Positions 17,000-27,217 of a stretch of DNA of 64,000 bases are shown here, one piece after another. Each line of letters starts with the position of its first letter. Position 1 is the first letter of the stretch. This DNA comes from Mesotoga infera. GTDB lineage: Bacteria > Thermotogota > Thermotogae > Petrotogales > Kosmotogaceae. The notes under the pieces were generated by a model. That model saw only the letters and a program-made list of their open reading frames with translations, was not told the origin of the DNA and did no database searches. Position numbers and translations under genes: made by a program. The DNA is taken from assembly GCF_900157305.1 (NCBI RefSeq), contig NZ_LS974202.1, forward strand, positions 2,170,001-2,234,000, written 5' to 3'.

Positions 17000-19213
17000 G
17001 TGAGCGAGCTAGAGGGCAGTGATTACAGGGAGCTAACACTGGAAGATATTTTTAGAATGTTCAAAAAAAGACTGTCTCTTTTTATCTCTATCACGCTGGC
17101 CGTGGTTGTAGTGACGGGAATATACCTCGTGTTTGCCACCCCCATCTACGAAGCCAGCGTTACGATCAAGGTCGATCCTACTTCACAATCTTCGGTGAGC
17201 GATCTATTCACAAATTCGTTGACAGGAAGCTCCATATCTAGAGATATATCAACGGAAGTCGAATTGATCAAAAGCCGCACGAACATAGAGGAGATAATCG
17301 CCGAACTCGATCTTGTAAACAGAGTATACTCGAGCGAAGCTCGCGAGAGATTGATATCGGAGGGCTACACCGAGAAAGACCTGGTTATGTCCCTTACGAG
17401 ATCGATTTCAAATATGATCACCGTATCGCCCGTTAAGGACACGAGGATCGTCAAAGTTTCTGTTCAAAACAAGGATCCAGTTCTCGCCAGAGATATGGCC
17501 AACACTCTTGCGATGGTCTATAACAAGAAACTGGCCGAGCTGTCGAAAAGAGATTTGACCAGAAAAAGGGAGTTCATAGAGGCTCAGATTCCTTTGTTGG
17601 AGAAGGACTTAAAGGAATCTACGGATATGATGAAAAACTTCAAAGAAGAGACGGGTATCTACGTGCTGGACAAGCATTCCGACCTTCTCTTCCAGATGCT
17701 TTCCAGTTACGATAGACAGTACAACGAGTTGAAGATTTCGGCCGAAGAGAAGAAGGCCGAAATCCAGACCTATCAGGGAATGCTCGACGACTTCAACGGA
17801 ACGGACAGCAGAGATGTGAAATCGATGTGGATCCAGACATCGGAAAGTTTCTCGGTGAATCCCGTCCTGACAAGTCTAAGGCAGAGTCTATCCAAACTGC
17901 AGGTAGAACTGGCCGCACTCCAGGAGCAGTATCCATTGACCGATCAGAGAGTCAAATCCAAGATCACTGAGATATCCAAAACTGAAAGTCTGATAGCCGA
18001 TGAGGTGAAGAGAGAGTTCATAACCTCTGGTCAGGGAATGACACTCAATCCGGCCTATCAGCAGATTTTAACGGGCGTTATAACTGCCGAGGCCGATTTG
18101 CAGATACTGGAGGCCTCCATCAACGCCGTTGCCGATATGCGGGAGCAGTACCAGATTGAATTGAGAAGCCTTCCACTCAAGGAGCAACAGCTTCTCGACC
18201 TGCAGAGGCAGATCACAGTCAAAGAGAGCCTCTACACGCTTCTTCTCGAAAGGCTGGAAGAGGCCAAGATCAGCGAGGCCGCAGTCGTTGGCAACGCGGC
18301 GATAGTCGATCCGGCAACTATACCGCAGACTGCCGTTAAGCCTAACAAAAGGCTTTCCCTGGCGATTGGTGCAGTACTCGGCATCTTCCTGGGTATGTTG
18401 ATGGTCTTTTTGGCCGAGTATCTGGATAAAACGCTCAAGACCGAGGAGGAGATAGAGAGGTTCAGCAGACAGCCAATCATCGGCAGGATACCTACGATAG
18501 AGGGTATCAGGGAAGAGATGTACGTAGAGAAGAGTCCCACTGCGCCCTCGGCCGAGTCCATGAAACTAGCCGCCAGTAACCTCTCCTTTACCATGGGAGA
18601 TGGGAAGACCGTCGCGGTAACCTCCGTTCTTCCAACCGAAGGCAAGAGCTTCGTAATAGCCAATCTGGCCTATTCAATGGCCAGTAGCGGGCAGCGCGTT
18701 ATACTGGTGGATTTCGATATGCGCAGACCCAGAGTCGAGAAGATCTTGAAATCAACGAAGAAGCAATACGGAGTCACCGATGTAGTAATGGGTAAAGTCG
18801 AACTGGAGAGCGTCATTGAGAGATACACCGATAATATGGATTTCATCGGCGTGGGTACCGTTCCTCCCAATCCGACGATCGTGCTCTCTTCTAAAAACAT
18901 AGATGTATTGCTTGAGAAACTGAAAGAAAAATATGACAGAATACTGATAGACATGCCTCCGGCGGTTGTCACATCCGACGTTTCTCTGGTCGGAAACAAG
19001 CTCGACGGAATAGTTCTGGTCGTAAAACCCGGCAGAGCGATAAGGGACGGCTTGAGAATCGTCATTGACAACTTAAAAACCGTCGGGGTAAGAATTCTCG
19101 GCGTTATAGTGAATGGTGTCGACGAGAAGAACTCCTCCTATTATTACCATTACTACTATTACTACAACGAAGAGGGAAAGAAGAAAAAGCGAAGAACCAG
19201 AAAGAATAAATAG
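17000..19213 (+). CDS. Polysaccharide co-polymerase with BY-kinase domain (Wzc-like)
   Basis: Inner-membrane protein that controls chain length and export of polysaccharide. Seen: a first membrane helix in the Wzz-like domain (residues ~20-45), a long periplasmic coiled-coil region, a second helix (~450-475), then a BY-kinase with Walker A SVLPTEGKS (~545), Walker A' VILVDFDMRRP, and a C-terminal tyrosine cluster of eight Tyr (YYYHYYYYY) followed by a basic tail. The start is GTG 17000 because GGAGGTG lies 5 nt upstream; the in-frame GTG at 16982 precedes that site and overlaps the phosphatase stop. 737 aa. Confidence 0.92.
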   Translation: MSELEGSDYRELTLEDIFRMFKKRLSLFISITLAVVVVTGIYLVFATPIYEASVTIKVDPTSQSSVSDLFTNSLTGSSISRDISTEVELIKSRTNIEEIIAELDLVNRVYSSEARERLISEGYTEKDLVMSLTRSISNMITVSPVKDTRIVKVSVQNKDPVLARDMANTLAMVYNKKLAELSKRDLTRKREFIEAQIPLLEKDLKESTDMMKNFKEETGIYVLDKHSDLLFQMLSSYDRQYNELKISAEEKKAEIQTYQGMLDDFNGTDSRDVKSMWIQTSESFSVNPVLTSLRQSLSKLQVELAALQEQYPLTDQRVKSKITEISKTESLIADEVKREFITSGQGMTLNPAYQQILTGVITAEADLQILEASINAVADMREQYQIELRSLPLKEQQLLDLQRQITVKESLYTLLLERLEEAKISEAAVVGNAAIVDPATIPQTAVKPNKRLSLAIGAVLGIFLGMLMVFLAEYLDKTLKTEEEIERFSRQPIIGRIPTIEGIREEMYVEKSPTAPSAESMKLAASNLSFTMGDGKTVAVTSVLPTEGKSFVIANLAYSMASSGQRVILVDFDMRRPRVEKILKSTKKQYGVTDVVMGKVELESVIERYTDNMDFIGVGTVPPNPTIVLSSKNIDVLLEKLKEKYDRILIDMPPAVVTSDVSLVGNKLDGIVLVVKPGRAIRDGLRIVIDNLKTVGVRILGVIVNGVDEKNSSYYYHYYYYYNEEGKKKKRRTRKNK

Positions 19214-19230
19214 AACGGGGAGAGGATCCT

Positions 19231-19974
19231 GTGAACCTAGCTCTCAAGGGAATTCTTTATAGTTTGGTGGCAGGCCTGGCAACCACTCTGGGAGCCCTGC
19301 CCTTCATGGCGATGAAGAAGGGAATATCCAGGCGAACCTTGGATATACTTCTGGGTTTTGCGGCCGGCGTGATGCTTGCGGCGACTGCCTTTTCGCTGGT
19401 CGTACCTTCGATAGAGCTGGGGGGACCGCTGAGGTTTGTAATAGGGTTCACCCTAGGGGCGATCTTCGTCGATATAATGGATAAGCTCGCTCCGCACGAG
19501 CATTTGATAAAGGGATACGAAGGACCTCTCGAACACTCGAAAGTCAGTAAAATTTGGCTCTTCGTGATCGCCATAACGCTGCACAACTTTCCGGAAGGAA
19601 TGGCAGTTGGAGTCGGCGCCTTTACGACCGAAGCTCTGGTAATTGCTATGGCTATCGGCGTACAGAATATTCCCGAAGGTGCAGCCGTTATGGCCAGCCT
19701 GGTTGGAGCTGGTTACAAACCCACCCGTGCATTGAGGATTTCCTTTCTCACAGGAATGGTAGAGGTTGTCGGAGGTCTTCTCGGAGCGATACTCATAAGT
19801 GTGGTGAGACCGCTTCTCCCTTACGCCATGGCCTTCGCGGGCGGCGCAATGCTCTTTGTAATAAGCGATGAAGTAGTGCCGGAGACCCACAGTGGCGGCT
19901 TTGAAAGAGCCTCTACCTATTCGCTGATATTTGGCTTCATAGTGATGGCTCTACTTGACAATATTCTTGGGTGA
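19231..19974 (+). CDS. ZIP family divalent metal transporter
   Basis: Membrane importer for zinc or similar divalent cations. Seen: about eight hydrophobic segments over 247 aa, with the two signature helices HNFPEGMAVGVG and GVQNIPEGAAVM that carry the metal-binding His, Asn, Pro and Glu of ZIP proteins. The start is GTG 19231 behind GGGGAGAGGA. It sits between the kinase and the O-antigen-ligase-like gene with short gaps. Its presence in this block is probably co-transcription; a functional link to polysaccharide is not shown. Confidence 0.9.
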   Translation: MNLALKGILYSLVAGLATTLGALPFMAMKKGISRRTLDILLGFAAGVMLAATAFSLVVPSIELGGPLRFVIGFTLGAIFVDIMDKLAPHEHLIKGYEGPLEHSKVSKIWLFVIAITLHNFPEGMAVGVGAFTTEALVIAMAIGVQNIPEGAAVMASLVGAGYKPTRALRISFLTGMVEVVGGLLGAILISVVRPLLPYAMAFAGGAMLFVISDEVVPETHSGGFERASTYSLIFGFIVMALLDNILG

Positions 19975-19982
19975 GGTGAAAG

Positions 19983-22778
19983 ATGATGAAAACGACGATG
20001 AAAAAGATGAATAAGGTGCTGGACTTCGAAATTGTGGTGTATATAGTCATGACGCTGCTCATACCTCTGTTCGTTACCAAGGGCTTCACCCATGAGCCTT
20101 CAACGGCCAAACACTTTTTCTACGTCGTCGGTTTCACACTGATACTTTTGAGCGTATTAATAAGGAAAAAACGAGAGAATATTGAGTTCAATTACGTCCA
20201 TGTGGCGCTCCTGGGTATCGGGATGGCGGCCTTGCTGTCTCTTATAACTGTGGCAAGCGACAACCCGCAGTACCTAAGATACTCTCTAGAAGTCGCCCTT
20301 TATACCTTCTTTCTGGGGCTGACGGCCATCTATATATCCAACAAGTTCAATACGATTGAAAAAATCGAGATAACGCTGCTCTTTTTCATCATAGGTGCTT
20401 CGATAGTGTCGATCGACGCATTGCTCAATTTCTACGCGGGATGGGATATCTTTCTGGGGAAGGTGGGCGAACCCTTTGCCAGGGCTTCGGCCAGATCGAC
20501 GATTGGAAACCCGAACTTCGTTTCCGACTATATGGGAATGACGATACCGCTCGTCTTATATTTCATAATATCGAGGAAACCTTTGGCCTTCATCTTTAAA
20601 GGGTTTGGAGGTCAACTGATCCTGAAGATTGCGATGGTGACACTGCTGGCTCCTATGGTTGCCGCCGTCTTCGTATCGCAGACCAGGACTGTCATTACAG
20701 CTATATTCGTTGGGAACGTCGTCTTCTTGCTCGCATATGTTTTTCTCAAGAAGAAAAGAAAGCCCGAATTATCCGACGATCCGGCGGCCGGGAAATTCAG
20801 AAGACTGTCCTTAATCTTTCTCGCAATCGCCCTGACAATAGTCGTAGTGTTGGCCTTTCTTTACCTTACGCCTTCTCCGCTGACCGGTCAGGGGGATATC
20901 AATATCACCGCCAGACTGGAGTACGCCCTTACCTCTTCGGGCTCCTGGAAGGAGCGCTTTTCAGCTTGGGAGAACTCGATAGCTCAGTGGTTCGATAGCG
21001 ACAATAGACTCAGAATTCCCTTCGGTACGGGAATAGGTACCTTCCAGCTCTACCATCTACTCTACAGCCCGCAGGTGTTAGCCAGCAATCCCGACTACAT
21101 GATCGTATGGAATAACTTCAAGAGAACTCACAACGATTATATTCAGGGCCTGAGTGAGATGGGTCTGATAGGCTTTTTCTTCATAATCGCGATGGTGACC
21201 TTTCTAGTCTTAAAGTTTTTTAAAACTCTATACTCGATAGATAACAAAAGAGATCTGCTTTTGTACGGGGCACTCGGCGCGGGGATCTTTTCCTTCGCCG
21301 CCCACAGCTTCTTCGAATTCCCCCTCCACATGCAGCCGAACCTTATGCTGGCGCTTTTTATATCTGCCCTGGCCATGGGAAAGTACTTCGCTGGAGGTTC
21401 AAGAAAGCTCGACCTTCCCAGAACCCTTCTCGCCGGGCTGTTGATTCCACTGGCCGGAGCGCTAATTTTTCTGAAGGCATCCGCTTTTCTGGGTGAGGGT
21501 TACTTCAGGATGGGGCAGACAGATCAGCAGTATTACCAAGCTTATTATAACCAGGCCCAAAGTCTGGATGTCTCGGCACTTCAGGAAGTGAGAAATAACA
21601 TTGACTCCTTTACCGGAAGCTACAGCTACCTGGCCGACGTCAGTGCCTATATGGAAAAGAAAGGTAACGAATTGAAGGCCAAGTACCCTGGGGCCAGTCC
21701 AATTGAACTGCTCGAAGCGGCCGATAATGAAAGAATGAGCGAAATATCAAGATTGAAAACGGAGATCAACAACCGTTTAAGGCAGTACGATACCCTAATG
21801 GACAGGGCGCTTCAGTATTACAATGGGGCCATTGTGAATTTTAAAAGATCGAACAGAATATACCCGGTACTTGGGAAACCGCTCTGGTATATCGCTGGAC
21901 TCGGCATGAAATCAAATCATCTCGAAGAAGCCAGAAACAATCCGGAACTCATGTTCGATGTTCTCACTGGCGAGGATGAATTTACTTCCGATATCATCCC
22001 GGAATTCAAAGGCAGTCTGGAAGTAATTCCCCTTCCGGAAAGAGAGATCAGGACCCTGCCGTTTAAGGATATAGCATCCGTCAATAAAGCCGCTTTCAAC
22101 AATCCAGAACTTGTCAACGGACTCCAGCTGTACTTCATCACCCAGCTGCAGATGATACTGGATGCCGCCGATTACTATGAGTCTTCGGTGATACTCTTCA
22201 GCGAAAGGCAGACGCCAAGAATACTCGGAAGGCTTTACACCAGCGTCAACAGCGAGCTAAAAAAATACTACAACTTCATAGACACCCGAAACTCGCTCAT
22301 CCAAAGTGCCTTTGGAAGCTCAGAAGAATTCAAGAAGATAGTTTTCGACACCATAGACATGGCCGCTGAAAAGGCTTTGTACTGGTTCGACTTGGCCGTC
22401 AGACTTCTCCCAGGGACCTGGAACCGTTACCCGGACTGGAAAAATGTATATCTCGAATACATGACATCAATAGAAACCGTGGGACGTTCCCTCGCTGAAA
22501 AAAGCCAGTTGCTCCTTTCGGTTGCCGAAAGACATGCTTGGGCCGCCGAAAACATGGGACCAGACTCACCCGGTGATACTCTTCAGTACGCTATAGCCTG
22601 GGGTAAAAATTACCTATCCGGTGAAGAATTGAACGATTACAAATCGAAGCTGAGTGAGATCTACTCCAGAGTGGTAGAAATGAATCGTGAACTCATAAGA
22701 AACGGAGGTTCGATCACGGAGACTAAAAAAGAGGAAATCAACACTCTTATAGGGCTTTATGAGTCGCTCCAGATGTAA
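19983..22778 (+). CDS. O-antigen ligase/polymerase-like membrane protein with long soluble C-terminus
   Basis: A 931-residue protein. Residues ~1-500 contain about 12 to 13 hydrophobic helices. GRASARS... is absent; instead the segment FARASARSTIGNPNFVSDY and the HNDYIQGLSEMGLIG motif (Wzy_C/WaaL family) mark it as an O-antigen ligase or polymerase. The last ~430 residues are soluble, helix-rich and unrecognised; similar proteins in other bacteria carry TPR-like C-terminal domains. The start is ATG 19983 behind GAGGTGAAAG. It ends the export block; no terminator is obvious before the metG promoter. Likely role: polymerising or attaching the exported polysaccharide. Confidence 0.82.
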   Translation: MMKTTMKKMNKVLDFEIVVYIVMTLLIPLFVTKGFTHEPSTAKHFFYVVGFTLILLSVLIRKKRENIEFNYVHVALLGIGMAALLSLITVASDNPQYLRYSLEVALYTFFLGLTAIYISNKFNTIEKIEITLLFFIIGASIVSIDALLNFYAGWDIFLGKVGEPFARASARSTIGNPNFVSDYMGMTIPLVLYFIISRKPLAFIFKGFGGQLILKIAMVTLLAPMVAAVFVSQTRTVITAIFVGNVVFLLAYVFLKKKRKPELSDDPAAGKFRRLSLIFLAIALTIVVVLAFLYLTPSPLTGQGDINITARLEYALTSSGSWKERFSAWENSIAQWFDSDNRLRIPFGTGIGTFQLYHLLYSPQVLASNPDYMIVWNNFKRTHNDYIQGLSEMGLIGFFFIIAMVTFLVLKFFKTLYSIDNKRDLLLYGALGAGIFSFAAHSFFEFPLHMQPNLMLALFISALAMGKYFAGGSRKLDLPRTLLAGLLIPLAGALIFLKASAFLGEGYFRMGQTDQQYYQAYYNQAQSLDVSALQEVRNNIDSFTGSYSYLADVSAYMEKKGNELKAKYPGASPIELLEAADNERMSEISRLKTEINNRLRQYDTLMDRALQYYNGAIVNFKRSNRIYPVLGKPLWYIAGLGMKSNHLEEARNNPELMFDVLTGEDEFTSDIIPEFKGSLEVIPLPEREIRTLPFKDIASVNKAAFNNPELVNGLQLYFITQLQMILDAADYYESSVILFSERQTPRILGRLYTSVNSELKKYYNFIDTRNSLIQSAFGSSEEFKKIVFDTIDMAAEKALYWFDLAVRLLPGTWNRYPDWKNVYLEYMTSIETVGRSLAEKSQLLLSVAERHAWAAENMGPDSPGDTLQYAIAWGKNYLSGEELNDYKSKLSEIYSRVVEMNRELIRNGGSITETKKEEINTLIGLYESLQM

Positions 22779-22784
22779 TTCTGG

Positions 22785-22813
22785 TATACATTCAAATAGA
22801 TTAGTGCTATAAT
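22785..22813 (+). promoter_or_regulatory. Predicted metG promoter
   Basis: TATACA (22785-22790) and a perfect TATAAT (22808-22813) are 17 nt apart, and TGC directly before TATAAT makes an extended -10. GAGGAGGTG follows, then the metG start. Confidence 0.6.
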
Positions 22814-22830
22814 ATTCGAGGAGGTGTCCT

Positions 22831-24741
22831 GTGAAAGGGAGCTACTATGTGACCACACCTATTTATTATATAAACAGCGAACCGCATATCGGCTCGGCGT
22901 ACACCACTATAGTCGCAGACGTTGTTTCAAGATACAGAAGGCTTTCCAATAGTGATGTTTTCTTTCTGACAGGAACCGACGAGCACGGTCAGAAAGTATT
23001 GAGCGAAGCCGTTTCGAGGGAAATGGACACACAGAAATATTGTGATATACTGGCTGGAAAGTTCAAGCAATTATGGAAAGAGCTCGAAATAAGTAACGAC
23101 GGTTTCGTGAGGACCACTGATGACTACCATGTGAAGGCCGTTCGTTTTTTCGTGAACAAAATGAAGGAAAAGGGAGATATTTACAAGGGCAAATACGAGG
23201 GATGGTATTGTGTCCCGGACGAGACTTTCTGGAACAAAGAAGATCTTAAAGAAGGAAACCTCTGCCCCGAGTGCGGAAGAGAAGTAAAATGGGTCAGCGA
23301 AGAGAATTACTTCTTCAGGCTTTCGAAATACAACCAGGCGCTCATAGATCTTTTCAACGAAAATCCGGAGTTCGTTCAACCTGATTTCAGAAGGAATGAA
23401 ATGATGAGGATTCTGGAAGCTGGCCTCAAGGATCTAAGCATAACCAGGACCTCTTTTAATTGGGGCGTTCCCATGCCCGAAGATCCTGAGCACGTAATAT
23501 ACGTATGGGTTGACGCCCTGATAAACTATCTAAGCGCCATCGGTTATCCCGACAACATGGAGATGTTCTGGCGTTACTGGCCGGCCAATGTCCATCTAAT
23601 AGGCAAAGAGATAAACAGGTTCCATTCGATAATATGGCCCGCCATGCTGATGTCGGCAGACCTTCCCCTTCCCGTTCAAATCTACGCCCACGGATGGCTC
23701 ACCATAAACGGTCAGAAGATATCCAAGTCGCTCGGAAACGCCATCAGCCCTAGAGAGTTCATAAATATCTACGGCAACGACGCTTTGAGGTATTATCTGC
23801 TAAGGGACATACAGTTTGGCAAAGACGGCGACTTCTCCGAGGATAACCTGATCGGAAGGATAAACGCCGATCTGGCTAACGATCTGGGAAACCTCCTTCA
23901 TAGAACCGTTGTGATGATCGATAAATTCAACGGTGGGCTGGTACCACATCCAAAAGAGAGGAACACGACAGATGACGAATTGATTGCCCTGGCGGAAAGG
24001 ACTTTCGTCACTTACAGGGAGTCTATGGATAGCCTGCGTTTCACACAGGCCCTGGAAGCTGTATGGGAGCTCATAAGATTCGCCAACAAATACATAGACC
24101 TCACAGAGCCGTGGAAGCTTGGAAAGGACCCTGAGATGAAGGGGAGGATAGATACCGTACTGCACAATCTGGCTTGCGCATTGAAGAATGTCTCACTTAT
24201 GATAGAACCCGTGATGTTTCACACGGCGAGAGAAATAAGGCGCAGACTCGGAATCTCCTGGGAGATGAATCTCGCCGATCTTTCGTGGAGCGAATTGCCC
24301 GGGAACATGAGAGTCAATCACGGAGAGCCTATCTTCCCTAGGATAGATCTTACTACGCACAGGAAGGTGACGGAAATGAATGAAGACAAAGGCAAATTTC
24401 AGGAGCAGGAAGAGAATTTAATAGACATAGAGAGTTTCTCGAAAGTCGAACTGAGAGTCGCACTGGTGGAAGGGGCCGAAAGGGTAGAGAAGTCCAAAAA
24501 ACTGATCAAACTGCAATTGGATCTTGGAGAGATTGGAAAGAGGCAAGTTGTCGCCGGTATAGCACATCATTACAGCCCGGAAGAACTGGTGGGTTTGAAA
24601 GTGATAGTGGTTGCCAATTTGAAGCCCGCAAAACTCATGGGTATCGAATCTCACGGTATGATACTCGCTGCCAAGGCCGGCGATACACTGACATTGCTCA
24701 CGGTTCATAAAGATATGACTCCAGGAGCTAAGATTTCATGA
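22831..24741 (+). CDS. metG: Methionyl-tRNA synthetase with C-terminal tRNA-binding domain
   Basis: Charges tRNA-Met. Seen: the HIGH-type motif in SEPHIGSAY, a zinc-knob pair CPECG (one of the expected cysteine pairs; the other has partly changed), the KMSKS-type loop GQKISKSLGN, the anticodon-binding helical domain, and from ~residue 535 an EMAP/Trbp111-type domain (VELRVALVEGAE to the C-terminus). 636 aa. The start is GTG 22831 with GGAGGTG at 22820-22826. gyrA follows with a 21-nt gap. Confidence 0.95.
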   Translation: MKGSYYVTTPIYYINSEPHIGSAYTTIVADVVSRYRRLSNSDVFFLTGTDEHGQKVLSEAVSREMDTQKYCDILAGKFKQLWKELEISNDGFVRTTDDYHVKAVRFFVNKMKEKGDIYKGKYEGWYCVPDETFWNKEDLKEGNLCPECGREVKWVSEENYFFRLSKYNQALIDLFNENPEFVQPDFRRNEMMRILEAGLKDLSITRTSFNWGVPMPEDPEHVIYVWVDALINYLSAIGYPDNMEMFWRYWPANVHLIGKEINRFHSIIWPAMLMSADLPLPVQIYAHGWLTINGQKISKSLGNAISPREFINIYGNDALRYYLLRDIQFGKDGDFSEDNLIGRINADLANDLGNLLHRTVVMIDKFNGGLVPHPKERNTTDDELIALAERTFVTYRESMDSLRFTQALEAVWELIRFANKYIDLTEPWKLGKDPEMKGRIDTVLHNLACALKNVSLMIEPVMFHTAREIRRRLGISWEMNLADLSWSELPGNMRVNHGEPIFPRIDLTTHRKVTEMNEDKGKFQEQEENLIDIESFSKVELRVALVEGAERVEKSKKLIKLQLDLGEIGKRQVVAGIAHHYSPEELVGLKVIVVANLKPAKLMGIESHGMILAAKAGDTLTLLTVHKDMTPGAKIS

Positions 24742-24762
24742 GGAAAGAGGGGGGTCTTATCT

Positions 24763-27186
24763 TTGTCTGAAGAGATCATCCACAAAAACATTGACGATGA
24801 ACTTATAAATTCATACATGCTCTACTCAATGAGCGTCATAGTGGGTAGAGCAATTCCCGATGTTAGAGACGGCTTGAAACCGGTACAACGAAGGATACTG
24901 TATGGAATGTCCGAGCTCGGGCTGAGACACAATCAAAGCTTCAAAAAGAGCGCCCGTATAGTTGGAGAAGTAATGGGAAAGTTCCATCCACATGGCGATG
25001 CTGCCATATACGACGCTCTCGTAAGACTTGCCCAGAACTTCTCGATGCGTTATCCTCTTGTTGAAGGCCAGGGAAACTTCGGCTCCATAGACAGAGATCC
25101 TCCTGCCGCTATGAGATATACCGAAGCCCGTATGGAGACCCTTTCAGAAGAGCTTTTACAGGACATAGATAAGAATACTGTGCCGATGCTTCCCAACTTT
25201 GACGGTTCCTTGCGCGAACCCGATGTTCTGCCGGCGAAAATACCCAATCTCTTGCTGAACGGCACTTCGGGAATAGCCGTAGGCATGATGACCAGCATAC
25301 CTCCTCACAACCTGACAGAGGTGGTGAACGCTCTGGAGCTTTTGATTGAACAGCCTGAATGTGATATAGATGCCCTTCTTGCCCATATAAAAGGTCCAGA
25401 CTTTCCGACAGGTGGAATGGTTATGGACGGTCGAACCATATCCACCATATACCACGAAGGAAAGGGAAGGATCATCCTGAGAGGTATTGCCGAAATAGAA
25501 GAGAGCAAGGGGAATCAGTATATAGTTATCCATGAGATCCCTTATAACGTTTCCAAAGCCGATCTTATTGAGCAAATAGTCGTTTCGGCACAGAATGTGC
25601 GTGATATACAGATCAGGAACATTAGAGACGAGTCCGACAAAAAAGGGCTAAGAGTCGTAATCGAGCTCAAACGCGGAGCCGATCCTAACGTTGTTCTGAA
25701 CCTTCTCTTCAAGCATACACAGCTCCAGACGACTTTCAGCGTTAACATGCTGGTTATCGATGAAAAGAAGCGACCCAGGGTTATGAACCTCAAGCAGATG
25801 TTGCAGGCCTTCCTCACCCACAGAGTCAATATTATTCGCGCGAGAACTGAATACGAACTCGAGCGTGATTCCAAGAGGGCCCACATAGTGGAAGGTCTCA
25901 CCAAGGCTCTGAGATCTATAGATACGGTAGTCGACATCATAAGGAATTCCTACGACGATGAAGCCACAAAAAACCTCATGGAGACGCTCGATATAACACA
26001 GGAACAGAGCGCCGCGATTCTCGATATGAAGATGGGGAAACTCACAGGAATAGAGGTAGAGAAACTGCTCAAAGAATACCGAGAACTCGTCGCCAGAATC
26101 AACGAATACAGGAAGATACTCTCAAGCGAAACCGAAATTTATTCGATCATAAAGTCAGAGCTTGAGGAATTGAAGAACAAGTACGGAGATGCCCGCAGAA
26201 CCAGAATAGATCTGGGAAACGGTACGGATTTCGATATTGAAGATGTTATACCAGACGAGGAGATAGTGGTTCTTGTCACGAAACGCGGTTACATAAAATC
26301 CACTCCTCTTGAGAGCTATCGCAAGCAGGGAAGGGGCGGAAAGGGTGTGATCGGTGTCAGGACTAGCGAAGAGGACTTCGTAGTGAATATTTTGACCACC
26401 ACCCGGCTAAGCAAGACCGTGATCATCACCTCGAAGGGAAAGGCCTATGTCTTGAGCAACCATCTTATAGACCATTCTTCGAGAGATGCCAAGGGAAAAC
26501 TCCTGGCCAATTATATCAAGATAGAGTCCGACGAATCTGTCCAGGCCGTTCTCTCTATAAGAAACGAAGAAGTTGAAGGCAAATATCTGGTAATAACTAC
26601 CAAATCCGGTAAGATCAAGAGAACGCCTTTCGAGGCCTTCCTGAACGTTCGCAGCTCCGGAATCAAAGCTATAAGTCTTGCCGATGATGATAGAGTGATA
26701 GACGCATCTCTCACCGTTGAGGAAAGCGATACGATAATCATTTCTACTCGGTACGGCATGGTAATAAGGTTCCCACTAGAACAGGTCCGCGCAATGGGAA
26801 GGAGTGCGGCCGGTGTAATGGGGATAAGACTCAGAAAGAGTGACGAAGTGGTAAGCGCCAACGTTGTCAGGGCCGACGACGCCAGATTTCTTTTCACAGC
26901 CACCGAAAAGGGCGGAGGCAAAAGAACCGATATCTCCGAATACAGGTGTCAAAACCGTGGTGGCATGGGAGTGAAAAACATATACGGTCTCGAGCGAATA
27001 GGGAACGTTGTAGGAACACTGGTCGTAACGGGCGAAGACGAAATCATACTTGCCACCCGAGGCGGAATGTCTATAAGAATTCCTATCGATCAGGTCAGAT
27101 CTACTGGTAGAGTCACAAAAGGGGTGCGAATAGTAGATCTTAAAGAAGAGGATATAGTTGCCAGCATGGCCGTAGTTGTGGAATGA
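24763..27186 (+). CDS. gyrA: DNA gyrase subunit A
   Basis: Breaks and rejoins DNA for negative supercoiling with GyrB. Seen: [22 protein letters not shown], the quinolone-region [12 protein letters not shown], catalytic Tyr119 in MRYTEARM, and a C-terminal six-bladed pinwheel with a GyrA-box-like QGRGGKG. That box favours GyrA over ParC. 807 aa. The start is TTG 24763 after a G-rich ribosome site at 24742-24754. No gyrB is in the window. lexA follows after 31 nt, so gyrA and lexA may be co-transcribed. Confidence 0.95.
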   Translation: MSEEIIHKNIDDELINSYMLYSMSVIVGRAIPDVRDGLKPVQRRILYGMSELGLRHNQSFKKSARIVGEVMGKFHPHGDAAIYDALVRLAQNFSMRYPLVEGQGNFGSIDRDPPAAMRYTEARMETLSEELLQDIDKNTVPMLPNFDGSLREPDVLPAKIPNLLLNGTSGIAVGMMTSIPPHNLTEVVNALELLIEQPECDIDALLAHIKGPDFPTGGMVMDGRTISTIYHEGKGRIILRGIAEIEESKGNQYIVIHEIPYNVSKADLIEQIVVSAQNVRDIQIRNIRDESDKKGLRVVIELKRGADPNVVLNLLFKHTQLQTTFSVNMLVIDEKKRPRVMNLKQMLQAFLTHRVNIIRARTEYELERDSKRAHIVEGLTKALRSIDTVVDIIRNSYDDEATKNLMETLDITQEQSAAILDMKMGKLTGIEVEKLLKEYRELVARINEYRKILSSETEIYSIIKSELEELKNKYGDARRTRIDLGNGTDFDIEDVIPDEEIVVLVTKRGYIKSTPLESYRKQGRGGKGVIGVRTSEEDFVVNILTTTRLSKTVIITSKGKAYVLSNHLIDHSSRDAKGKLLANYIKIESDESVQAVLSIRNEEVEGKYLVITTKSGKIKRTPFEAFLNVRSSGIKAISLADDDRVIDASLTVEESDTIIISTRYGMVIRFPLEQVRAMGRSAAGVMGIRLRKSDEVVSANVVRADDARFLFTATEKGGGKRTDISEYRCQNRGGMGVKNIYGLERIGNVVGTLVVTGEDEIILATRGGMSIRIPIDQVRSTGRVTKGVRIVDLKEEDIVASMAVVVE

Positions 27187-27217
27187 GGGTTTCAGAGAGA
27201 ATAGGGGGTGTCTGGCA

